Of a stretch of DNA of 64,000 nt, positions 9,359-17,948 are shown piece by piece. The notes under the pieces were generated by a model. It saw only the letters and a program-made list of their open reading frames with translations. It had not been told where the DNA came from and did no database searches. Position 1 is the stretch's first letter. Every line of letters starts with the position of its first letter. Source of the stretch: CAIWHR01 sp963786625 (GTDB lineage: Bacteria > Pseudomonadota > Gammaproteobacteria > Burkholderiales > Casimicrobiaceae); contig CAWAZS010000004.1 in the NCBI GenBank assembly GCA_963786625.1, positions 558,001 through 622,000 of the forward strand, given 5' to 3'. The position numbers were made by a program, and so were the translations under genes.

Positions 9359-10790
9359 AGAGCGCCAGCGCGGCGCGGCGTGCCGCCGCGTGATCGACGA
9401 TCGGCGGCGGATAGTCCCGGCCTATCAACACGCCCTTTGCCCGCTGGATCGCCGGCGGAACGAGCCACGGCGCGTGGATCTCGGTGGGTTCGAGCGCCGC
9501 GAGCTCCGGCACGTAGCGGCGGATGAATTTGCCCGCCGGGTCGAACCGCTTCGACTGGGTCACCGGGTTGAAGATGCGGAAGTAGGGCTGCGCGTCGCAG
9601 CCGGTGGACGCGGCCCATTGCCAGCCGCCGTTGTTCGACGCCAGGTCGAAGTCGAGCAGCGTGTCGGCGAAATACTTCTCGCCCTTGCGCCAGTCGACGA
9701 GCAGGTCCTTGACGAGGAAGGAGGCCGCGATCATCCGCAGCCGGTTGTGCATGTATCCCGACGCGTTGATCTGCCGCATCGCGGCGTCGACGATCGGATA
9801 CCCGGTCCGGCCTTCGCGCCACGCGGCAAACATCGCCGGATCGTCGGGAAAGCAGAGCGAGTCGCACTCCGGCTTGAACGCCCGCGCGACCACGTGCGGG
9901 TGGTGCCAGAGGATCTGCGCGTAGAACTCGCGCCAGATCAGTTCCGAGAGCCACGTTGCGGCGCCAGCTCCGTCCGGCTCCAGCGAGCGCAGGTGCGCGT
10001 ACGCGACGAGCTCGCGGATCGACACCGTGCCGAAGCGCAGGTGCACCGAGAGATACGAGGGTCCTTTCGCCGCCGGAAAGTCGCGGGCCTCCCGGTAGCG
10101 GTCGATGCGGTCGCGAAAGTCCGTGAACAGCGCCGCGCCGGCGCTCATCCCGGTCCCCACGCCAAGCGACCTCAGGTCGGTCCGTCGGAATCCGATGGCC
10201 TCGAGCGGCGGCACCGGGGCGGCGAGAGCCTTCGGCGGTGCGACGAGCGCGTCCGCGCAAGAATCGACCGTGCAGGCTTCGACGTCGGAGGGCGTCAGTC
10301 GTGCGAGCCAGGCGTTCTTGTACGGCGTGAAGACGCTGAACGGGCGGCCCGCCTGCGAGAGCACTTCGTCGCACTCGAAGATCACCCGGTCCTTGCAGGT
10401 CCGGAACGCGATCCCGCGCTCGGCGAGCGACTGCGCGACGGCGGCGTCCCGGTCGCGGGTGGCGGGCTCGTAGTCGCGGTTCGCATAGACGGCCTGCGCC
10501 CCAAGCGCGGCGGCGAGCTCCGGGATCGCGTCGCGGGCGCGCGCGTGGCGCACGATCAATCCGCCGCCCCGCGCGCGCAGCGCCGCGTCGACCTCGGCCA
10601 CGCTGTCCCGGATGAACTCGACGCGGCGGTCTTCGGGCGACGGCAGCGCGTCGAGGATCTCGCGATCGAAGACGAAGGCGCAATGGACGGCGCGCGCCTC
10701 CCGGAGCGCGCGATGGAGCGCAGCGTGATCGAAATCGCGCAGGTCGCGGCGAAACCAGACGAGCGCGCGATCCAGCGTTCGCTCGGTCAC
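9336..10790 (-). CDS. phrB: Deoxyribodipyrimidine photolyase
   Basis: Light-dependent repair of cyclobutane pyrimidine dimers, 484 residues, using FAD and an antenna chromophore. The N-terminal Rossmann-like domain opens with ALVWFRRDLRDFDHAAL. The C-terminal helical FAD domain shows TGYPIVDAAMRQ, MHNRLRMIAASFL and NGGWQWAASTGCDAQPYF, the class I CPD photolyase blocks. The GTG at 10790 is chosen because it begins VTERTLDRALVWFRRD; longer in-frame extensions run through phoD. It overlaps the phoD stop by four bases, indicating a two-gene operon, and converges with the small membrane-protein gene. Confidence 0.94.
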   Translation of the reverse strand: MTERTLDRALVWFRRDLRDFDHAALHRALREARAVHCAFVFDREILDALPSPEDRRVEFIRDSVAEVDAALRARGGGLIVRHARARDAIPELAAALGAQAVYANRDYEPATRDRDAAVAQSLAERGIAFRTCKDRVIFECDEVLSQAGRPFSVFTPYKNAWLARLTPSDVEACTVDSCADALVAPPKALAAPVPPLEAIGFRRTDLRSLGVGTGMSAGAALFTDFRDRIDRYREARDFPAAKGPSYLSVHLRFGTVSIRELVAYAHLRSLEPDGAGAATWLSELIWREFYAQILWHHPHVVARAFKPECDSLCFPDDPAMFAAWREGRTGYPIVDAAMRQINASGYMHNRLRMIAASFLVKDLLVDWRKGEKYFADTLLDFDLASNNGGWQWAASTGCDAQPYFRIFNPVTQSKRFDPAGKFIRRYVPELAALEPTEIHAPWLVPPAIQRAKGVLIGRDYPPPIVDHAAARRAALALFKAAREA

Positions 10791-12187
10791 GGGCGGGAAT
10801 CCTGCCGGCGGGGAAAGCGCAGTTCGCTCGCGCGCAGCTCGTGCCGCCACAACAGCGTGCCGGCGCTGTCGTAGCTCTCGAGCGATAGCCGCCGGTCGTC
10901 GCCGGGACCGGTGACGCGGATCAGCCCGAACTGGCGCCGGGCAAGCTGCGTTCCGGCCACGACGTCGGGATTGTCGCGATCGGCCGCGTCGAGACGCGCC
11001 GGCGGCCGCGAGGTCAGCGGGCTCGACGTGAACTCGTAGAGCGGATACGCATCCGGCCGCTCGATCCGCAGCAGTTCGGAGAAATGGCGATCGCCGGAGA
11101 GGAAGACGACGCCCTCGATCCTCCGCGCGACGAGCCACTCCGCGAACGCGCGCCGCTCCGTCTCGAAGTGGTACCAGCCCTCGAAGCGTCCCGCGCGCTT
11201 CCAGAACTGGCTGCCGCCGGCGACGATCTTGATGGCGCCCGGCGGCGCCGAGACGAGCGCCTGCTTGAGCCACTCGAGCTGGCGCGCGCCGAACATCGTC
11301 TTGTCGGCACCGTCGGGCCAGCGATTGGGCGAACGGTAATAGCGATCGTCGAGCAGGAAGAACATCACGTCGCCGTAGCGGGCGATACCGAACGATCCCG
11401 GGACATCCGGCAGCCCGAAGCTCGGATTGGGCCAGTAGCGCTGGAAGAGCTTCAGCGTCTCGCCCTTGAGCACGTACGACGCGTCGCCGTCGTTCGGACC
11501 GTAGTCGTGATCGTCGAGGATCGCGAGATGCGTCGTTGCGGTCAGCAGCGCCTGCAACGGCTCGAATGCGCGCTGCCGGCGGTACCGCGCCGCCATCGCC
11601 GCCGGGTCGTAGAAGTCGGGCTGCTGCAGGTAGACGGTGTCGCCCAGCCAGAGCATCAGATCCGGTTTCCTCGCCGCAATGGAGCCGAAGATCTCGTAAT
11701 TCCCGCCATAATCGGGGTCCGCGAACAGCGGATTGGGGTCGGCCAGAAAGAAGCACGACCCGATCGCGATCGTCAACGGCGCGGCGTCCCCGGGTTTCCT
11801 CCAGTACGGTTGCGCCCGCACCCTGCCTTCGCGATGTTCCGCCCCGGCCTGCAGGCGATACGTGGCGCTTCCCCCGGGCGCGAGGCCGGTGAGGCGGGCG
11901 ACGACGACATAGTCGTCGGCCTCCGTCGCAGCGAGCTCGAGCGTCCGCTCGCCCGCCTCGCCGTCGACCTGCCAGCTCAGCTTGATCGGGGTCGCAGCAT
12001 CGGTCTGAATCCAGAGCGTCGCACTGGCGAGCTCGGCATGGCCATGCATGACGACGAGCTTCGCCGCCGCCGGGAGCGCGGTCGTCCACGCGGCGAATGC
12101 GAGGCATGCGCACGCCAGCGCGCACGGCGCAATGCCGAGGAATCGCGGGAGGCTCGCGTGGCGCATCTTGGCGGGAACATCGCTCAA
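10787..12187 (-). CDS. PhoD-like alkaline phosphatase / phosphodiesterase
   Basis: Secreted metallophosphoesterase of the PhoD family, 466 residues. A hydrophobic N-terminal segment (about 16-42) ending in PAAAK looks like a signal peptide; a second ATG at codon 8 (MRHASL) is an alternative start. A fibronectin-like N-terminal domain is followed by the metal-binding blocks GSCFFLADPN, LWLGDTVYLQ, ILDDHDYGPNDG and LSGDRHFSE. It is predicted to release phosphate from mono- or diesters in the periplasm. It lies directly upstream of the photolyase with a four-base overlap, and starts 53 bases from the divergent yqgE. Confidence 0.9.
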   Translation of the reverse strand: MSDVPAKMRHASLPRFLGIAPCALACACLAFAAWTTALPAAAKLVVMHGHAELASATLWIQTDAATPIKLSWQVDGEAGERTLELAATEADDYVVVARLTGLAPGGSATYRLQAGAEHREGRVRAQPYWRKPGDAAPLTIAIGSCFFLADPNPLFADPDYGGNYEIFGSIAARKPDLMLWLGDTVYLQQPDFYDPAAMAARYRRQRAFEPLQALLTATTHLAILDDHDYGPNDGDASYVLKGETLKLFQRYWPNPSFGLPDVPGSFGIARYGDVMFFLLDDRYYRSPNRWPDGADKTMFGARQLEWLKQALVSAPPGAIKIVAGGSQFWKRAGRFEGWYHFETERRAFAEWLVARRIEGVVFLSGDRHFSELLRIERPDAYPLYEFTSSPLTSRPPARLDAADRDNPDVVAGTQLARRQFGLIRVTGPGDDRRLSLESYDSAGTLLWRHELRASELRFPRRQDSRP

Positions 12188-12204
12188 CGGGTCGGGGACG
12201 GCAA

Positions 12205-12233
12205 TTGTGCTGCGGTGACGCGGCGATTACAAT
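12205..12233 (+). promoter_or_regulatory. Sigma70-type promoter of the yqgE-pyr operon (likely leaderless)
   Basis: TTGTGC at 12205-12210 and TACAAT at 12228-12233 are separated by exactly 17 bases. Transcription would begin near 12240, and the yqgE ATG is at 12241, so the mRNA would have essentially no leader. No ribosome site precedes the ATG, which agrees. Confidence 0.6.
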
Positions 12234-12240
12234 TGGCCTC

Positions 12241-12819
12241 ATGGGTGACTCGCCGGGTGGCCCGACCCCCAATTTCACGCGGCACTTCCTGATCGCCATG
12301 CCGGCCATGGCCGATCCGCGGTTTTCCCGTACGCTGACCTACGTCTGCGAGCACAACGAGAGCGGCGCGCTGGGCATCGTCGTCAACAAGACGACCGACA
12401 TGACGCTGTCGTCGCTGTTCGAGCAGATCGATGTCCCGCTCTCGGACGCGGCGTTGCGGCGCACGCCCGTGCACTACGGGGGGCCGGTCCAGGTCGACCG
12501 CGGATTCGTGCTGCACCGGCCGCTCGGCAACTGGCAGTCGACGCTCGCGGTCGACGACGACGTCGGCCTCACCACGTCGAAGGACGTGCTGGAGGCGGTC
12601 GCGCGCGGCGAGGGCCCCCGGGACGTGATCGTTTCGCTGGGCTACGCCGGCTGGTCGGCGGGACAGCTCGAACAGGAGATCGCGCAGAACGCATGGCTCA
12701 CCGTTGCGGCGGACCCGGAAGTGCTGTTCGAGACGCCGGTCGATGAGCGACTTCCGGCGGCGATGCGACTGCTCGGCATCGATTTCTCCCGCCTGTCCGA
12801 CGCCGTCGGGCACGCATGA
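12241..12819 (+). CDS. yqgE: YqgE/AlgH family protein
   Basis: 192 residues, cytosolic UPF0301/AlgH family whose biochemical role is not settled. Family hallmarks are the N-terminal FTRHFLIAMPAMADPRFSRT, then HNESGALGIVVNK, YGGPVQVDRGFVLH and GYAGWSAGQLEQEI. The ATG at 12241 is chosen over longer in-frame starts because the family begins there and a 17-base-spaced promoter sits just upstream. First gene of the yqgE-ruvX-pyrR-pyrB-pyrC' cluster; ruvX begins 3 bases after its stop. Confidence 0.94.
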   Translation: MGDSPGGPTPNFTRHFLIAMPAMADPRFSRTLTYVCEHNESGALGIVVNKTTDMTLSSLFEQIDVPLSDAALRRTPVHYGGPVQVDRGFVLHRPLGNWQSTLAVDDDVGLTTSKDVLEAVARGEGPRDVIVSLGYAGWSAGQLEQEIAQNAWLTVAADPEVLFETPVDERLPAAMRLLGIDFSRLSDAVGHA

Positions 12820-12822
12820 CGG

Positions 12823-13284
12823 GTGAAGGCTGCGGCGCGCGCGGACACCGGTACGGTGCTCGCGTTCGATTTCGGGACGCGCAGGGTCGGCGTGGCGGTC
12901 GGTAACACCGTGGTTCGCGTCGCACACCCGCTGACGACGATCGACGACGAGGCGAATGCCGGGCGTTTCGCGGCGATCGCGGCGCTGATCGGGGAGTGGC
13001 AGCCGGCGTTGCTGGTCGTCGGTCGCCCGGTGCACGCGGACGGAAGGGCGCACGACATGACGGCTCGCGCCGAGCGCTTCGCGCGGCAGCTGGAGGGCCG
13101 TTTCGGCCTGCCCGTGGCGCGCGTGGACGAGCGGTACACGACCGTCGACGCCGAGGCCGCGCTCGCTGCGGCCGGCGTACGCGCGACGGAGCGGAAGGCG
13201 TTGCGCGACCAGGCCGCCGCGCAGCGGATCCTGCAATCCTGGTTCGACGACGAAAGGCGCAACGACGCCGATGGCTCTGCCTGA
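12823..13284 (+). CDS. ruvX: Putative pre-16S rRNA nuclease / Holliday-junction resolvase RuvX
   Basis: 153 residues of the RNase H-like YqgF family, implicated in pre-16S rRNA 5' maturation. The first metal-binding acid lies in LAFDFGTRRVGVAVG, a second acidic segment is in LLVVGRP, and the C-terminal acid is in DERYTT. GTG start at 12823, 3 bases after yqgE. Its 3' end overlaps pyrR by 14 bases, so the two are translationally coupled. The strand and order are conserved across betaproteobacteria. Confidence 0.93.
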   Translation: MKAAARADTGTVLAFDFGTRRVGVAVGNTVVRVAHPLTTIDDEANAGRFAAIAALIGEWQPALLVVGRPVHADGRAHDMTARAERFARQLEGRFGLPVARVDERYTTVDAEAALAAAGVRATERKALRDQAAAQRILQSWFDDERRNDADGSA

Positions 13285-13771
13285 CGCCGAACAGACGTAC
13301 GCCGCGCTCGCGGACCGCCTGCGCGGCGCGGTGGCGTTCGACGCCAGGTTCGTCGGCATCTACTCGGGCGGCGCCTGGATCGCGGAGCGCCTCGCGCAGA
13401 CGATCGAGGGCGACCATCCGGTCGGCTACATCGACGTCTCCTTCTACCGGGACGACTTCAGCCGCAAGGGTCTGAAACCCGAGATCAAGCGCACCGAGCT
13501 GCCCTTCGAGGTCGAGGGCGCGACCATCGTGCTGGTCGACGACGTGCTCTACACCGGGCGCAGCGTTCGCGCGGCGATCAACGAGCTGTTCGACTTCGGA
13601 CGCCCGGCACGCGTCGAGCTCGCCGTGCTCGTCGATCGCGGCGGCCGCGAGCTGCCGATCGAGGCGACCTACGTCGGCGTGCGGCTCGCGGTCGCGCGCG
13701 AGCTCTCCATCGTTCTTTCGCGCGCCGCCGATGGCCGGTTTTCGCTCGCCGCGGAGGCGGGGAGTGCATAA
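13271..13771 (+). CDS. pyrR: Bifunctional PyrR: pyr operon regulator / uracil phosphoribosyltransferase
   Basis: 166 residues, type I phosphoribosyltransferase fold. The PRPP-binding loop is IVLVDDVLYTGRSVRAAI; SGGAWIAERLA and DVSFYRDDFSRKGL match PyrR. In Gram-positives PyrR binds pyr mRNA; in proteobacteria it is mainly found as a UPRTase-like protein coded just before pyrB. No attenuator is visible here, since it lies inside a packed operon. It overlaps ruvX at the 5' end and pyrB at the 3' end. Confidence 0.92.
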   Translation: MALPDAEQTYAALADRLRGAVAFDARFVGIYSGGAWIAERLAQTIEGDHPVGYIDVSFYRDDFSRKGLKPEIKRTELPFEVEGATIVLVDDVLYTGRSVRAAINELFDFGRPARVELAVLVDRGGRELPIEATYVGVRLAVARELSIVLSRAADGRFSLAAEAGSA

Positions 13772-14723
13772 CCCGCAGCTCGACGCCGCCGGCGAGCTCA
13801 CGCACCTGCTGACGCTCGAAGGCCTGCCCGCCGAATTCATCGTGCGGATCCTCGACACCGCGGTGCCGTTCGTGTCGATCGCCGAGCGGGACGTCAAGAA
13901 GGTGCCGCTGCTGCGCGGCCGGTCGGTGTTCAACCTGTTCTTCGAGAGCTCGACGCGCACGCGGACGACGTTCGAAATCGCCGCGAAGCGGCTGTCCGCC
14001 GACGTGATCAACCTCAACATCGGCGTGTCGTCGACGAGCAAGGGCGAGACGCTGCTCGACACGGTCGACAACCTCGTGGCGATGAACGCCGACATGTTCG
14101 TCGTCCGGCATTCGCAGTCCGGCGCCCCGCATCTGATCGCTGCGCACCTGAACCGCACCGGCCGCGCGCACGTGCACGTGGTGAACGCGGGCGACGGCCG
14201 CCACGCGCACCCGACGCAGGGGCTGCTCGACCTGTTCACGATCCGGCACTACAAGAAGGACTTCCGCCGGCTGACGGTCGCCATCGTCGGCGACGTGCTG
14301 CATTCGCGCGTCGCGCGCTCGCTGATCCACGGGCTCACCACGCTGGGCACGCCCGAGGTGCGCGCGATCGGCCCCAAGACCCTGCTCCCGACCGCCGTGC
14401 AGGCGCTGGGCGTGCGCGTCTTCCACGACATGCGCGAGGGCCTCGCGGGTTGCGACGTCGTGGTGATGCTGCGGCTGCAGAGCGAGCGGATGCGCGGAGC
14501 GCTGCTGCCTTCCTCCGGCGAGTACTTCAAGCACTATGGGCTCACGACCGAGAAGCTCGCGATGGCGAAGCCCGACGCGATCGTCATGCACCCCGGGCCG
14601 ATGAACCGCGGGATCGAGATCGACTCGGCCGTCGCCGACGGCGAGCGCAGCGTGATCCTGCCGCAGGTGACCTTCGGCATCGCCGTGCGCATGGCGGTGA
14701 TGAGCATCCTGGCGGGCGGCTGA
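13764..14723 (+). CDS. pyrB: Aspartate carbamoyltransferase catalytic subunit
   Basis: Carbamoyl phosphate plus aspartate to N-carbamoylaspartate, second step of pyrimidine synthesis. 319 residues from the GTG at 13764 (HNPQLDAAGELTHLL), overlapping the pyrR stop by 8 bases; an earlier in-frame ATG at 13731 would read through the pyrR tail. The carbamoyl-phosphate site is FFESSTRTRTTFE; the 80s-loop equivalent is SSTSKGETLLD; HPGPMNRGIE lies near the C-terminus. The downstream inactive-type PyrC' is the expected assembly partner of this ATCase class. Confidence 0.95.
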   Translation: MHNPQLDAAGELTHLLTLEGLPAEFIVRILDTAVPFVSIAERDVKKVPLLRGRSVFNLFFESSTRTRTTFEIAAKRLSADVINLNIGVSSTSKGETLLDTVDNLVAMNADMFVVRHSQSGAPHLIAAHLNRTGRAHVHVVNAGDGRHAHPTQGLLDLFTIRHYKKDFRRLTVAIVGDVLHSRVARSLIHGLTTLGTPEVRAIGPKTLLPTAVQALGVRVFHDMREGLAGCDVVVMLRLQSERMRGALLPSSGEYFKHYGLTTEKLAMAKPDAIVMHPGPMNRGIEIDSAVADGERSVILPQVTFGIAVRMAVMSILAGG

Positions 14724-14740
14724 GCCGGAGTGGCACTGAC

Positions 14741-16016
14741 GTGAAGATCGAGATCAGGGGCGGACGGGTGGTCGACCCGAAGAACGGCGTCGATCGCGTT
14801 GCCGCGCTCTACGTCGCCGCCGGGAAGATCGCGGCGATCGGCGATGCGCCGGCGGGATGGACCGCGAATCGCAAGGTCGACGCGACCGGCCTCGTCGTCT
14901 GCCCCGGGATCGTCGACCTCTCGGCGCGGCTGCGCGAGCCCGGCTTCGAATACAAGGCGACGCTGGAATCCGAGATGCACGCCGCGGTCGCGGGCGGCGT
15001 CACGACGCTCGCCTGTCCCCCGGACACCGATCCGCCGCTCGACGAGCCGGGGTTGGTGCAGATGCTCAAGCATCGCGCGCGCTCGCTCAACCAGGCGCAT
15101 GTGTTTCCGGTCGGCGCGCTGACCGTGGGCCTGAAGGGCGCGGAGATCACCGAAATGGGCGAGCTCGCCGAGGCAGGGTGCGTCGCCTTCTCGCAGGCCG
15201 AAGCGCCGCTGACCGACACCGGCGTGCTGCTCCGCGCGATGCAATACGCGGCGACGTTCGGCCACCGGGTCTGGCTGCGCCCGCAGGACGAGCACCTCGC
15301 GCGGGGCGGCGTCGCCCACGACGGCGAGGTCGCGACGCGCCTCGGCTTGCCGGCGATACCGTCGTCGGCGGAAACGATCGCGCTGGCGACGATCTTCGCG
15401 CTGGTCCGCGCCACCGGCGTTCGCGTCCACCTGTGCCGGCTGTCGACGGCCGAGGGCGTCGCGATGATCCGGGCCGCGAAGAAGGAAGGGCTGCCGATCA
15501 CCGCCGACGTCGCCGTCGCATCATCTGCATCTGTGCGACGTCGACATCGGCTGGTTCGACGCGCAATGCCGGCTGATACCGCCGCTGCGCGGGACGAGCG
15601 ACCGCGCGGCGCTGCGCGCGGGCCTCGCCGACGGCACGCTCGACCTCGTGTGCTCGGATCACACGCCGGTCGACGACGACGGCAAGCAGCTGCCCTTCGG
15701 CGAAGCGGAGCCCGGGGCGACCGGGCTGGAACTCCTGTTGCCGCTTGCGCTCAAATGGGCCGCCGAGGATAGGATTCCGCTTTCCGAAGCGCTGGCCCGC
15801 ATCACCGCGGCGCCGGCGGCGATCCTGGGCATCGACGCCGGGCATCTCGGCGTCGGCGCCCAGGCCGACGTCTGCGTCTTCGACCCCGATGAGCACTGGC
15901 GGGTCGAGCCGGCGGCGCTCAAGAGCCAGGGCAAGAACACGCCGTTCCTCGGACTGGAGGTGCCGGGAAGGGTCCGTGCGACACTGGTCGGCGGGCACGT
16001 CGTATACGAAGGTTGA
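14741..16016 (+). CDS. pyrC': Dihydroorotase homologue PyrC' (metal ligands missing), frameshifted
   Basis: Amidohydrolase-fold DHOase homologue following pyrB. The metal-binding HxH of true dihydroorotases is replaced: the strand reads VDLSARLREPG. The later ligand His is also lost (HLCRLSTAEG), while DHTP replaces DHAP. This matches the non-catalytic PyrC' that forms dodecamers with PyrB in Pseudomonas; real DHOase must be elsewhere. The reading frame breaks near 15515-15518, where one extra base turns an expected V-H-H-L-H-L into VASSAS. Continuing one base later restores the family sequence through CSDHTPVDDDG to the stop at 16016. GTG start. The break is probably a sequence error. Confidence 0.85.
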
Positions 16017-16106
16017 GCAGTGCCGGGAATGGTGCTCGGTCGGCGCCTGTTCACGCCAATTTGACCCGAGGCTGCGCCGCTGCGGCGCCTGAATGAGGAG
16101 AACTGC

Positions 16107-16985
16107 ATGAAGCTCGATCTCGAGCAGGACGTGAAGGGCTTGCTCCCGGAAAAGGATTTCGATCGTCGGGACTTCATCTGGACGGCGCTCGGCGCGAGCG
16201 CGGCGCTGGCCGTGTCGTCGCCGGTTTCGGCGCAGCTCGTCACGACCGACGCGAGCGGCCTCGACGCTGCCGACGTGATGATCCCGGTCAAGGACGGCCA
16301 GATCCGCGGCTACCGGGCGATGCCCACGACGGGCGGACCGTTCCCGGTCGTGCTCGTCGCCGCGGAGATCTTCGGACTCAACCACTACATCAAGGACGTC
16401 TGCCGGAGGCTGGCCAAGGCGGGGTATTACGCGATCGTGCCCGACCTGTATACGCGCAAGGCCGATCTCACCAAGATCACGGTGATGGCCGAGATCATGC
16501 CGATCGTGAATACGAAATTCGATACGGAGCTCGTCGCCGACTACGACGCGACGGTCGCCTTTGCGCAGGCCAGCGGCAAGGCCAACACGGCGCGGATGGC
16601 GATCACCGGCTTCTGCCGCGGCGGGCGCACGACGCTGGTGTACGCGGCGGCGAATTCGACGCTCAAGGCCGCTGCGGCGTGGTACGGCCCGGTCGCCGGC
16701 GCCACGAACGAGTACGTGCCGAAGACCGCGATGGATCGCGTCGCCGAGATCAAGGTCCCGGTGCTCGGCCTCTATGGCGCCAAGGATGCCGGAATTCCCG
16801 TGGAGCCGGTCGAGAAGTTCTTCGCCGCGCTCAAAGCCGCGGGCACGCCGGCCGAGCTCGTCGTGTATCCCGAGGCCGGCCACGGGTTCCACGCCGATTT
16901 CCGCCCGGACAATTACCGCAAGGCGGACGCGGAGGACGCCTGGAAGCGAATGCTGGATTGGTTCAAGAAGTACGGCGTCGCCTAG
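16107..16985 (+). CDS. Secreted dienelactone hydrolase family protein
   Basis: 292-residue alpha/beta hydrolase. A twin-arginine signal (DRRDFIWTALGASAAL, from about residue 19) predicts Tat export. The catalytic Cys lies in GFCRGG (family G-x-C-x-G-G), with Glu in AAEIFGLN, Asp in GAKDAG and His in AGHGFHADF, the complete dienelactone hydrolase set. Cytosolic members hydrolyse chlorinated dienelactones; the substrate of this periplasmic form is unknown. The ATG at 16107 is preceded by GAGGAG. Its 3' end faces a long palindrome and a converging gene. Confidence 0.9.
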   Translation: MKLDLEQDVKGLLPEKDFDRRDFIWTALGASAALAVSSPVSAQLVTTDASGLDAADVMIPVKDGQIRGYRAMPTTGGPFPVVLVAAEIFGLNHYIKDVCRRLAKAGYYAIVPDLYTRKADLTKITVMAEIMPIVNTKFDTELVADYDATVAFAQASGKANTARMAITGFCRGGRTTLVYAAANSTLKAAAAWYGPVAGATNEYVPKTAMDRVAEIKVPVLGLYGAKDAGIPVEPVEKFFAALKAAGTPAELVVYPEAGHGFHADFRPDNYRKADAEDAWKRMLDWFKKYGVA

Positions 16986-17009
16986 GTCGTCGCGCGGAGA
17001 AACGAGCAG

Positions 17010-17055
17010 TGGGGTCAGCGTATGTTATCCGTACGGATAACATACGCTGACCCCA
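17010..17055. repeat. 46-bp perfect palindrome with TGGGGTCAG ends
   Basis: The left arm TGGGGTCAGCGTATGTTATC (continuing CGT) is mirrored exactly by the right arm, with no loop. It sits in the 77-base gap between two convergent genes. The TGGGGTCAG/CTGACCCCA ends recur at 27605-27650. Similar ends are common in REP-type elements linked to RAYT transposases in proteobacteria, but no such transposase lies in this window. It could act as a two-way terminator. Confidence 0.9.
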
Positions 17056-17062
17056 TTGCCGT

Positions 17063-17656
17063 TCACCTGGCCGGCTTGTCCTTGGGCACGCGCCCGAGCA
17101 GGTAGAACTCGTCGTTCGGCCGCAGCCCGATGAGGTTGGCCATCCGGTTGGACAGGCAGAAGAACGCCGCGATGTTGCCGATGTCCCAGATGTCCTCGTC
17201 GTCGAACCCGTGCGCGCGCAGCGCGGCGTAATCGTCGTCGACGATCGCGCCGCTGTTCTCCGACACCTTGAGCGCGAACGCGAGCATCGCCCGCTGGCGC
17301 GGCGTGATGTCGGCCTTGCGGTAGTTGACGCCGACCTGGTCGGCGACCTGCGGGTGCTTCGCGTACACACGCAGGATCGCGCCGTGCGCGACGAAGCAGT
17401 AGACGCAGTCGTTGGCGCCGGCCACCGCGACGACGATCATCTCGCGCTCGGCCTTGGTGAGGCCCGAGTCGCGCAGCATCAGCGCGTCGTGGTAGGCGAA
17501 GAACGCGCGGAACTCCGCGGGCCGGTGCGCGAGTGCGAGGAACACGTTGGGCACGAACCCCGCCTTCTCCCGGACTTCGAGGATGCGGGCGCGAACGTCC
17601 TCCGGCAAGTCGTCGAGCCGGGGGACCGGGTAGCGGGAGACGGGAGCGTCGGTCAT
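17063..17656 (-). CDS. AhpD-like peroxidase-related protein
   Basis: 197 residues of the carboxymuconolactone decarboxylase/AhpD fold. The redox-active CxxC with downstream His is in NDCVYCFVAHG, the alkylhydroperoxidase motif. Tail segments match the uncharacterised peroxidase-related enzyme family. It probably reduces peroxides using a thiol partner, but the partner is unknown. It lies 10 bases downstream of yggX, another oxidative-damage gene, and likely shares its transcript. Confidence 0.88.
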   Translation of the reverse strand: MTDAPVSRYPVPRLDDLPEDVRARILEVREKAGFVPNVFLALAHRPAEFRAFFAYHDALMLRDSGLTKAEREMIVVAVAGANDCVYCFVAHGAILRVYAKHPQVADQVGVNYRKADITPRQRAMLAFALKVSENSGAIVDDDYAALRAHGFDDEDIWDIGNIAAFFCLSNRMANLIGLRPNDEFYLLGRVPKDKPAR

Positions 17657-17666
17657 GGCCGCTGCC

Positions 17667-17939
17667 TCAAGGCTTCGGCGGAACGTAGCCGGTGGGCATC
17701 TCCGCCCCTCCGCCGAAGAAGTGCTGCTCCATCTGCTCGGCGAGCCATTTCCGCGCCCGGGCGTCGGCCAGCGACAGCCGGTTCTCGTTGACGAGCATCG
17801 TCTGATGGCGCAGCCAGCCCTGCCATGCCTCCTTCGACACGTTCTCGTAGATGCGCTGCCCGAGCGGGCCGGGGTACGGCGGGAAATCGAGCCCTTCGGC
17901 CTCGCGGCCGAGTTTCACGCAGTGAATCATGCGCGCCAT
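17667..17939 (-). CDS. yggX: Probable Fe(II)-trafficking protein YggX
   Basis: 90 residues, full length for the family. Starts MARMIHCVKL with the conserved Cys7, followed by GLDFPPYPGPLGQRIYENVS and TMLVNENRLSLADARARKWL. YggX limits oxidative damage to Fe-S clusters and is linked to iron transfer in the cytosol. It lies 9 bases downstream of argA and just upstream of the AhpD-like gene, giving an argA-yggX-ahpD order on one strand. Confidence 0.95.
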   Translation of the reverse strand: MARMIHCVKLGREAEGLDFPPYPGPLGQRIYENVSKEAWQGWLRHQTMLVNENRLSLADARARKWLAEQMEQHFFGGGAEMPTGYVPPKP

Positions 17940-17948
17940 GGTCTGCTC

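Noticed and set aside
9336..12308. 990-codon frame that would fuse an off-frame of phoD to photolyase
   Set aside because: Only the part from the GTG at 10790 resembles photolyase; the upstream part is an off-frame shadow of phoD.
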